The translations under genes were made by a program, and so were the position numbers. A stretch of 64,000 nucleotides of DNA from positions 186,001 through 250,000 of the forward strand of contig NZ_JAAAPO010000003.1 in the NCBI RefSeq assembly GCF_009909235.1. The letters are read 5' to 3'. Positions 33,142-40,117 of this stretch are shown here, piece after piece. The notes beneath the pieces are model-generated. The model had not been told where the DNA came from. It worked only from the letters and a program-made list of their open reading frames with translations, and searched no databases. Every line of letters starts with the position of its first letter. Positions within the stretch are counted from its first letter, which is position 1. Source of the DNA: Novosphingobium ovatum (GTDB lineage: Bacteria; Pseudomonadota; Alphaproteobacteria; Sphingomonadales; Sphingomonadaceae).

Positions 33142-35034
33142 ATGCTGACGATCCATGACATCACCGTGCGCCTGGGTGGCCGCACCATTATCGACCGCGC
33201 CTCTGCCAGCCTGCCGACAGGTGCGCGGGTAGGCTTGGTCGGGCGCAATGGCGCGGGCAAATCCACGCTGGTCAAGGCGATCATCGGTCAGATCGATCCC
33301 GACGATGGCAGTATCGACATGCCCCGCCGCGCCCGTCTGGGCTATATCGCGCAGGAGGCCCCCACCGGAACCTCCACGCCGTTTGAAACCGTGCTGGCTG
33401 CCGACCTTGAACGCGCTGCCCTGTTGGCCGAGGCCGAGGTGCTGGAGGCCGACGAGAGCGAGGGCGCCGACCATCAGCGGCTGGGCGATGTGCACGACCG
33501 GCTGATCGCGATCGACGCCTATACCGGCCCGGCCCGTGCCGCGCGCATCCTGCTGGGCCTTGGCTTTACCGAGGAGATGCAGGCCCGCCCGCTGGATTCC
33601 TATTCCGGCGGGTGGAAGATGCGCGTCGCGCTGGCCGCCCTGCTGTTTTCCGCGCCTGACGTGCTGTTGCTGGACGAACCCTCCAACCACCTCGATCTGG
33701 AAGCGACGCTGTGGCTGGAGAACTTTCTGCGGTCCTACCCCGGCACGCTGTTGATCATCAGCCACGAGCGCGACCTGTTGAACAATGTCGTCGACCACAT
33801 CCTGCACCTGCAGGGGGGCAAACTGACGCTGTATGCGGGCGGCTATGACAGTTTTGAGCGCCAGCGGGCCGAGCGCGCCGCGCAGGCCGCCGCCGCCAAG
33901 GCCGCGCAGGACGCCCAGCGCGCCAAGCTGGAGGATTACGTCCGCCGCAATTCGGCCCGCGCCAGCACCGCCAAACAGGCCCAGTCCCGCGCCAAGATGC
34001 TGGCCAAGATGCAGCCCATCGCCGCGCTGGCGGACGATCCCTCGCTGTCCTTCAACTTCCCCGATCCCGATGAACTGCGCCCGCCCCTGATCACGCTGGA
34101 CAAGGCGGCGGTGGGCTATGGCGACACGCCGATTTTGAAACGCCTGAACCTGCGGATCGACCCGGATGACCGCATTGCCCTGCTGGGCCGCAACGGCAAT
34201 GGCAAGACGACGCTGGCGCGCCTGCTGGCCGGGCAATTGCCCGCGATGGAAGGCGAGATGACCACCAGCGGCAAGCTGAACATCGGCTATTTCACGCAAT
34301 ATCAGGTCGAGGAACTGGCCGGCGAGGACACGCCGCTGTTGCACATGACCCGCGCCATGCCGGGCCGCAACCCGCTGGAGGTGCGCGCGCATCTGGGCCG
34401 TTTCGGCTTTTCCGGTGACAAGGCCACGACCGAGGTCGCCCGCCTGTCGGGTGGTGAGCGCGCCCGTCTGGCGCTGGCGCTGGTGACGCGCGACGCGCCG
34501 CATCTGTTGATCCTGGACGAACCGACCAACCACCTTGACGTCGACGCGCGTGAGGCGCTGGTGCAGGCATTGAACGCCTATCAGGGCGCGGTGATCCTGA
34601 TCAGCCACGATCGCCACATGGTCGAACTGACCGCTGACCGGCTGGTGCTGGTCGATGGCGGGGCGGCCACGCCCTTTGACGGCAGCATGGAGGATTACAT
34701 TGACTTTGTGCTGGGCCGCAACCAGCCCAAGCCTGAAGTCGCCGCCAAGCCCGCCGCGTCCGGCAGCGCCGCGCCCGCCGCCGCCGCTCCTGCGGTCAAG
34801 CCCAGCCAGATCGCCTGGGCCGCGCTGAAGGAGCTGAACAAGAAGCTGGCGCGGGCCGAAAAGGACATGGCCAAGCTGCAAGCCGAGATCGCCACCATCG
34901 ACGCGGCGCTGGCCAATCCGGCCAAGGCCACACAGTCCATCGGCCAATTGGCGAAAAAGCGCGACGACCTGATTGCGCAATTGGAAACGGTTGAGGCGCA
35001 ATGGCTGGAATGGAGCGAGCAGATCGACGGCTGA
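33142..35034 (+). CDS. ABC-F family ATPase (Uup/YheS-like)
   Basis: 630 residues, two ABC cassettes and no membrane segments. First Walker A 'GLVGRNGAGKSTLVKAI', signature 'SYSGGWKMRVALAALL', Walker B 'VLLLDEPSNHLD'. Second Walker A 'ALLGRNGNGKTTLARLL', signature 'LSGGERARLALALV', Walker B 'LLILDEPTNHLD'. Between them a basic Arg/Ala/Gln-rich linker ('RAERAAQAAAAKAAQDAQRAKLEDYVRRNSARA', about 235-270) is the ABC-F P-site tRNA interaction motif region. A Pro/Ala hinge and a C-terminal coiled coil (about 550-625) resemble YheS/Uup. ABC-F proteins act on ribosomes; no evidence for an antibiotic-resistance type. Confidence 0.93.
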   Translation: MLTIHDITVRLGGRTIIDRASASLPTGARVGLVGRNGAGKSTLVKAIIGQIDPDDGSIDMPRRARLGYIAQEAPTGTSTPFETVLAADLERAALLAEAEVLEADESEGADHQRLGDVHDRLIAIDAYTGPARAARILLGLGFTEEMQARPLDSYSGGWKMRVALAALLFSAPDVLLLDEPSNHLDLEATLWLENFLRSYPGTLLIISHERDLLNNVVDHILHLQGGKLTLYAGGYDSFERQRAERAAQAAAAKAAQDAQRAKLEDYVRRNSARASTAKQAQSRAKMLAKMQPIAALADDPSLSFNFPDPDELRPPLITLDKAAVGYGDTPILKRLNLRIDPDDRIALLGRNGNGKTTLARLLAGQLPAMEGEMTTSGKLNIGYFTQYQVEELAGEDTPLLHMTRAMPGRNPLEVRAHLGRFGFSGDKATTEVARLSGGERARLALALVTRDAPHLLILDEPTNHLDVDAREALVQALNAYQGAVILISHDRHMVELTADRLVLVDGGAATPFDGSMEDYIDFVLGRNQPKPEVAAKPAASGSAAPAAAAPAVKPSQIAWAALKELNKKLARAEKDMAKLQAEIATIDAALANPAKATQSIGQLAKKRDDLIAQLETVEAQWLEWSEQIDG

Positions 35035-35166
35035 GGCCGCCCTTGTCCTGATCGGGCAAATATTGGCACCGTTTTCATGCGCCAATATTTACCTTTGGTC
35101 CACGCCTGTTCTAAGACCTGTGTCTGGGGCGCCAACCCGTGTTGGGGGCGGCAGGACGGGTGAGAC

Positions 35167-36873
35167 ATGCTGATCGGGATTGATCTGGGGACGACCAATA
35201 GCGCGGTGGCCATCTGGCGCGATGGCGCGGCGGAACTGGTGCCAAACGCGCTGGGTGAAGTATTGACCCCTTCGGCGGTGCATGTCGCCCGCGATGGCAC
35301 GACACTGATCGGCGCGCCCGCGCTGGACCGGCTGGCCACCGACCCGCTGAACACCGCCACCAGTTTCAAACGGCTGATGGGCACGGCGCGCACCACCAAT
35401 CTGGGCGGGACGCAGTACAAGGCCGAGGATATCTCGGCGCTGGTGCTGCGCGCCCTGCGCGATGATGTCGAGGCGCACACCGGGCAGGCGCCCACCGATG
35501 TGGTGATCACCGTGCCCGCCTATTTTAACGACCGTCAGCGTCAGGCAACGCGCCGCGCGGGCGAGTTGGCGGGGCTGAACGTGCGCCGCCTGATCAACGA
35601 GCCCACCGCCGCCGCGCTGGCCTTTGGTCTGAAGGACAAGGGCGACCGCGAGCCGTTTCTGGTTTTCGATCTGGGCGGGGGCACGTTTGACGTCTCCATT
35701 GTCGAGATGTTCGAGGGCATCGTCGAGGTGCGCGCCTCGGCAGGCGACAACCGGCTGGGCGGGGATGATTTCAACGCCGCGCTGGTGGGGCTGGTGATGG
35801 GCGATCTGGACCCGGACGGCGTGTTGAACGGGCTGGACGCCGAACGCCGCCGCATCCTGTTGACCCGTGCCGCCCAACGCGCCCGTCATGTGCTCAGCAC
35901 TGCCGACACCGCGCAATTTGCCGTCACCATCGATGGCCAAACCCTGTCGACCCCTGTGACCGAGGCCGCTTTCGAAACCGCCTGCGAGGATCTGCTGCGC
36001 CGGTTGCGAGATCCGGTGGTGCGGTCCTTGCGCGATTGCTGCGTGGATGCGGCGGATCTGTCCGACATTGTGCTGGTGGGCGGGGCAACGCGTATGCCGG
36101 TGGTGCGCCGCGCCATCACCCGCATGTTCGGCCGTTTCCCCAACAGCAGCGTCCACCCCGATCACGCCGTTGCCTTGGGCGCGGCGATGCAGGCCGGGCT
36201 GATCGCGCGCGACGCGGCGCTGGACGAGGTGCGGATCACTGACGTCTGCCCCTATACGCTGGGGATCGAAGTGGCCGAGCATGACGCCCATGGCGGCCTG
36301 CAAAAGGGGCTGTTCTCGCCCATCATCGAGCGCAACACCCCCGTCCCCGTCAGCCGGATGGAGACCTATTCCAGCCTCGCCGACAATCAAAAGCAGATCG
36401 ACCTGAACGTCTATCAGGGCGAGGCGCGCGAGGTGGCCAACAACATCCTGCTGGGTGTGCTGAAGGTCAAACTGCCGCAACGTCCCGCGGGCGAGGTTCG
36501 GGTGGAGGTGCGTTTTTCCTATGACAGCAGCGGTTTGCTGGATGTCGACGTGCATGTGCCCGACAGCGGGTTGACCCAGAACATGGTGATCATGGACAAG
36601 GAAAGCCGCCCGGACGCCGCCGAAATGGCCCGCCGCCGCGAGGCGCTGGCCCGGCTGAAATTCCACCCGCGCGAGGCGGCCGAGAATGTCGCGCTGATCG
36701 CGCGGGCCGAACGCATGTACGAGGATCATCTGGGCGAGGTGCGGCAGGCGGTGGGGCGCTGGATCACCGAATTTACCGGCGCGTTGAATTCACAAGACCC
36801 GCGCCGCATCGCTGACGCGCGGCAGATGTTGCAGACCAATTTGGACATGCTGGACGGGCAGACCATCTTGTGA
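35167..36873 (+). CDS. Hsp70-family chaperone, HscC-like
   Basis: 568 residues, shorter than DnaK (about 638) and close to E. coli HscC (556). Nucleotide-binding domain signatures: 'IGIDLGTTNSAVAIW' (start), 'VFDLGGGTFDVSI' (about 175) and 'IVLVGGATRMPVVRRAI' (about 300). The substrate-binding domain starts near 'DVCPYTLGIEVAEHDAHGG', with 'SLADNQKQIDLNVYQGE'. The helical lid is short. HscC differs from DnaK in substrates and J partner. The downstream gene begins inside its end (ATGT... overlap 36870-36873; GTG start) and encodes a J-like membrane protein, so they probably act together. Confidence 0.9.
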   Translation: MLIGIDLGTTNSAVAIWRDGAAELVPNALGEVLTPSAVHVARDGTTLIGAPALDRLATDPLNTATSFKRLMGTARTTNLGGTQYKAEDISALVLRALRDDVEAHTGQAPTDVVITVPAYFNDRQRQATRRAGELAGLNVRRLINEPTAAALAFGLKDKGDREPFLVFDLGGGTFDVSIVEMFEGIVEVRASAGDNRLGGDDFNAALVGLVMGDLDPDGVLNGLDAERRRILLTRAAQRARHVLSTADTAQFAVTIDGQTLSTPVTEAAFETACEDLLRRLRDPVVRSLRDCCVDAADLSDIVLVGGATRMPVVRRAITRMFGRFPNSSVHPDHAVALGAAMQAGLIARDAALDEVRITDVCPYTLGIEVAEHDAHGGLQKGLFSPIIERNTPVPVSRMETYSSLADNQKQIDLNVYQGEAREVANNILLGVLKVKLPQRPAGEVRVEVRFSYDSSGLLDVDVHVPDSGLTQNMVIMDKESRPDAAEMARRREALARLKFHPREAAENVALIARAERMYEDHLGEVRQAVGRWITEFTGALNSQDPRRIADARQMLQTNLDMLDGQTIL

Positions 36874-38657
36874 GCCGCGCTTTCCCTTGGGGTGTGCTGG
36901 GGATCACGGCTGACGCGGACGCCGGGGCGATCCGTCGCGCCTATGCCACCCGGCTAAAGGCGATGGATATCGACGCGGACGCGGCGGGCTATGCCCAATT
37001 GCGCGACGCGCGCGATTATGCGCTGCGGCTGGCCAAACAGCGCGCCGCCGCTGACGCGCCATTGGACGATATGGCGCGGGACGCGGTGGATGTGGACGCC
37101 GCCGAACCCGCGCCCGATCTGGCCCTGCCCGCCTTGGCCCCTGTGGCTGATGGCTGGCCCCATGCGGGCGCACGGCTGGTGTGTTCGTCGCCCGGTGAGG
37201 GCCCCGCTTTGCCCGCCCGCGTGGCCGCGCTGCCCGGCCGGGTGCAGCCGCTGGTGCGGGTGTGTCGTCCCGCCATTGGGCCGGTGGTGGCGCCGCTGGT
37301 GGTGGCCAGCCCGTTCATTGTCCCGGTGCTGTCGGGGGCAGGGGCGGCACTGGCCGAACAGCCCGGTTTCCGCCCCATTCAGCGCAGTGACGAACGGCTG
37401 TACGGCCTGTTGCTGCGCCATGGAGACGAGGATGACAAGCCCCTGACTGACGCCGAGGAGTTGGAGGCAAGGCTGTGCCTGCGCGACATCCTGAACGATG
37501 CGGCCCACGCCAATCTGGCGACCCATGACGCGATCGAGCGCTGGCTGGCGGGCACGTTGCGCCGCAGTTGGCCGCGCTGCGCCCCCATTCTGGAGGAAGC
37601 TGCCAACGCCATGGGCTGGCGCAAGGTGGCGGGCCATCTGAACGAGGCGCCCAACATCGCCTTTCTGAACGCGCGCCTGTCGGGATATCTGTTTTACCGC
37701 GCGGTGCAGCAACCGGGCCACCCACACCACGCGGCATGGACCGAACTGTCGCGTGCCGGAGAGGCCAACGTGATGCACCGCATGGTGTTCCGCCCCGCGC
37801 GGGTCGCCGCCCTGTTGAAACAGATCCGCCACGATTTCCCCGAGGTGGAAAGCTATCTGGACCCGTTGCGGGTGCAGTCGTGGGAGCGCCCCGCCGCCAA
37901 GCACAAGGAGGGCGGATTTCCCACCAGCGCGATGTGGATCATCATCGTGATCGGCCTGTTGCGCTTTGCCGCCGACATCAACCACAGCCACGAAAACCGC
38001 ACGCCCGACCCCGTCAGCATCGCGGCGCAGCAGGAAAACCCCAAGTTTCAGGCGATGATGGGCGGGCTGCTGACGGTGACGTTCGGCCCCGGCCATGATG
38101 TGGCTTGGCTGCGCAAGGCGAACCCCGAACTGGCGCAGATGATGGCGTCCAACCTGTCGATCGCCATCGACAACACCGCCGGCACGCCGCCGCAACAGAC
38201 CATCCTGCACAACCTGCGCCAACGCAGCTATTTCGCCGCGCGCAAGGCAGGCGGGGCCGAGCTGGTGGAGGCGATGCGGCTGCGGCTGATGCTGCTGGAT
38301 GCGGCGGCCAAGGTGGATGACATGTCCTGCGTGGCGATGATGGACCGCATGGAAATGCCCCCCGACGCGCGCCTGCCCGATGGTTTTGCGGCGCGCGAAC
38401 AGGCGCTGTTCGTTCAGCAGGTCGAGAGTGGGCGGCTGATCGTGCCCGCGCCCAATGCCGCGCGCGTTCAGGCCTCGATCCCCGGCGCGCTGGTCGATCA
38501 GGTGATCAAGGAAACCGGCTTTGCCGACAAGCGTGTCACGGCCGCGCTGATGAACAAAAGTACCAAGGCCGACCGTTGCGCCATCACCCGCGCCCTGTTG
38601 CGCGCCACGCTGAAATGGGGCGGGCCGGAAAAGAGCAAGATATTGATGATCCTGTAA
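36870..38657 (+). CDS. Membrane-anchored protein with a degenerate J-like N-terminus, partner of the HscC-like Hsp70
   Basis: 595 residues from a GTG at 36870, overlapping the Hsp70 gene by 4 bp. The N-terminus 'FPWGVLGITADADAGAIRRAYATRLKAMDIDADAAGYAQLRDARDYALRLA' aligns with the J-like domain of DjlB/DjlC-type HscC partners, but the HPD tripeptide that stimulates Hsp70 ATPase is replaced by D-I-D. A Pro/Ala-rich linker and a large unrecognised domain (about 165-345) follow. One membrane segment 'AMWIIIVIGLLRFAADI' lies at about 353-369, then a C-terminal domain of about 225 residues. No catalytic motif is visible. Operon position argues it is the dedicated client adaptor or cochaperone. Confidence 0.7.
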   Translation: MSRAFPWGVLGITADADAGAIRRAYATRLKAMDIDADAAGYAQLRDARDYALRLAKQRAAADAPLDDMARDAVDVDAAEPAPDLALPALAPVADGWPHAGARLVCSSPGEGPALPARVAALPGRVQPLVRVCRPAIGPVVAPLVVASPFIVPVLSGAGAALAEQPGFRPIQRSDERLYGLLLRHGDEDDKPLTDAEELEARLCLRDILNDAAHANLATHDAIERWLAGTLRRSWPRCAPILEEAANAMGWRKVAGHLNEAPNIAFLNARLSGYLFYRAVQQPGHPHHAAWTELSRAGEANVMHRMVFRPARVAALLKQIRHDFPEVESYLDPLRVQSWERPAAKHKEGGFPTSAMWIIIVIGLLRFAADINHSHENRTPDPVSIAAQQENPKFQAMMGGLLTVTFGPGHDVAWLRKANPELAQMMASNLSIAIDNTAGTPPQQTILHNLRQRSYFAARKAGGAELVEAMRLRLMLLDAAAKVDDMSCVAMMDRMEMPPDARLPDGFAAREQALFVQQVESGRLIVPAPNAARVQASIPGALVDQVIKETGFADKRVTAALMNKSTKADRCAITRALLRATLKWGGPEKSKILMIL

Positions 38658-38659
38658 AT

Positions 38660-39610
38660 TCAGGGATGGGCGGGCAAATGCACGCCCAGCATCCCCATCA
38701 CCACCACCAGCGTCACAAACGACACGGCCGTTGCCACCAACAGCGCGGCACTGGTGGTTTCCACGTCGTCGGCGCGTTGGGCGATGATCGGAAAGACCGA
38801 AGCGGTGGGAATCGCCGCCGCCAAGATCACCATCGTGGCAAACACCGGATCGCCCACCGGAATCAGCCACAGCAGCACCGCGGCCAGCGCCGGATGCACC
38901 AACAGCTTGCCCACCGTGATCCCGGCAATCGCGCCGCGCCGCCCATGCAGGCTGACCCCCGCCAGACTGGCCCCGATGGTGAACAGCGCCAGCGGCGCCG
39001 ATGCACCCGCCATCATCGCCACCGGCTTTGCCAGCACCGGCGGCAGGCTGACGCCCGCCAGCGAGCACGCGCCCCCCAGCAGGATGGCGATCAGGATCGG
39101 CGTGCGCAACAACCCTTTGCCAATCGTCGCCAGCGTTTGGCCAATATGCGGGTGCTGGCTGGTGGATGCCTCGATCAGGGTCAGCGTCAGCGGGATGATG
39201 ACAATGTTTTCGACCAGCAGGTTGATCGCCAAAGGCCCCGCAGCGGCCGGGCCAAACAATTGTGTCGCCAATGGAAAGCCGACAAAGGCGGTATTGGACA
39301 GCGACATGCCCAAGCCCCGCACCGCCGCCGTTGCCGTGTCGCATCCGGCCGCCAGACGGAACCACGCATAGCCCAGCCCCATGCTGCCCAACGAGGCCAG
39401 CCCATAGACCACCAGATAGTCGGCGCGCAGCACCTGACTGATATGGGTGTTTGCCAGCGCGTTGAACACCAGCGCGGGCAGCGCCACCAGCAGGACGAAG
39501 CGGCCAAAGCCGCGCACATGATCAGGGCTGAACAGCCCCAGCCGCCCAATGCCAAATCCCAGCCCGATAAGCAGGAAAACAGGGGTGATTATCGCTATCA
39601 TTGACAACAT
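38660..39610 (-). CDS. AEC-family (auxin efflux carrier-like) transporter
   Basis: 316 residues from the Met at 39610 (MLSMIAIITPVFLLIGLGF). About ten hydrophobic segments in two sets of five around a central hydrophilic loop, the AEC layout. 'LVLLVALPALVFNALAN'-type TM2, 'GMSLSNTAFVGFPLATQLFGPAA' (family NTxFxG motif) and 'ILAAAIPTASVFPIIAQRADD' near the end are characteristic. Bacterial AEC proteins move carboxylates such as malate, lactate or malonate; a sugar acid or its breakdown product would fit this locus. The longer frame to 39730 lacks family similarity. Convergent with the J-like gene; a GntR/LacI-type operator lies upstream. Confidence 0.85.
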   Translation of the reverse strand: MLSMIAIITPVFLLIGLGFGIGRLGLFSPDHVRGFGRFVLLVALPALVFNALANTHISQVLRADYLVVYGLASLGSMGLGYAWFRLAAGCDTATAAVRGLGMSLSNTAFVGFPLATQLFGPAAAGPLAINLLVENIVIIPLTLTLIEASTSQHPHIGQTLATIGKGLLRTPILIAILLGGACSLAGVSLPPVLAKPVAMMAGASAPLALFTIGASLAGVSLHGRRGAIAGITVGKLLVHPALAAVLLWLIPVGDPVFATMVILAAAIPTASVFPIIAQRADDVETTSAALLVATAVSFVTLVVVMGMLGVHLPAHP

Positions 39611-40117
39611 AATGCGCCGTTTTGGCCAGCTTGGCGCTGTCGTCAACCCCTGACGGTCAGATCTGGCGCCGGACATTGGTAACGGTGTGGCGCTGATCCG
39701 GGCGCCGGGCGGGAATATGGCCGCGCGCAAGGCATTGTTTCTGTGGGTGGAATGCGGGGCGGGACCGATACCATGACGGCCTTGCGCCGGGCATGGAATG
39801 GGCGGTGGGAGGGGGCGTCACCATCTCACCGCGCTGTCGTCCCCCGCCGGGAAGGAGGAGATCCCTTGGCGCAGGCCCCGAATCTGTCGGGAAATCGCCA
39901 TGATCTCGATATCATCATGCGTTACCGCAGGAGGGATACGGTGGCGTTTGGCAATGCCAAAGGCCAAGAATATGCTGCTGATAGAAAATCATAAAACGGC
40001 CATTCCCTGGGGCGTTTACCAAGGGGCCGCAGGACCTGTGTTGACTTGATGTTGTTTTATGATATCGGTCCCATAAGGCCCGCTGAAGCATGGGCGAGAA
40101 TTCAAGGAGGGGCTGTG
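39611..40117. promoter_or_regulatory. 507-bp divergent intergenic region with three GntR/LacI-type operator candidates
   Basis: No convincing gene; a short plus-strand frame at 39743-39994 lacks a ribosome-binding site and family. Three 16-bp sites with central CG are seen: 39757-39772 (reverse ATGGTATCGGTCCCGC), 39900-39915 (ATGATCTCGATATCAT, 7 of 8 half-site bases palindromic) and 40059-40074 (ATGATATCGGTCCCAT). A TTGACT at 40041-40046 could be a -35 for the receptor gene, with the last operator just downstream of it. The ribosome-binding site AAGGAGG is at 40104-40110. Confidence 0.6.
40059..40074. promoter_or_regulatory. Operator candidate upstream of the TonB receptor (ATGATATCGGTCCCAT)
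   Basis: The two half sites, ATGATATC and (reverse) ATGGGACC, fit a LacI/GntR palindrome with central CG. The E. coli gluconate repressor GntR site is of the same 16-bp ATGnTAnC-type form. The same core occurs at 39757, 49336 and 49458. Confidence 0.6.

Noticed and set aside
32884..35085. 733-codon minus-strand open frame opposite the ABC-F gene
   Set aside because: Antisense of two Walker-motif cassettes; long open shadows are common at this GC content.
36954..39365. 803-codon minus-strand open frame across the J-like gene and the AEC gene
   Set aside because: It spans two well-supported genes in other frames and has shadow-like composition.
39743..39994. 83-codon plus-strand frame before the TonB receptor
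   Set aside because: Arg-rich, no ribosome-binding site or family, and it covers two operator candidates.
40046..40117. Upstream start of the TonB receptor at 40046
   Set aside because: It would place the operator at 40059-40074 inside the coding region and gives no signal peptide at the N-terminus; the ATG at 40118 has a strong AAGGAGG.
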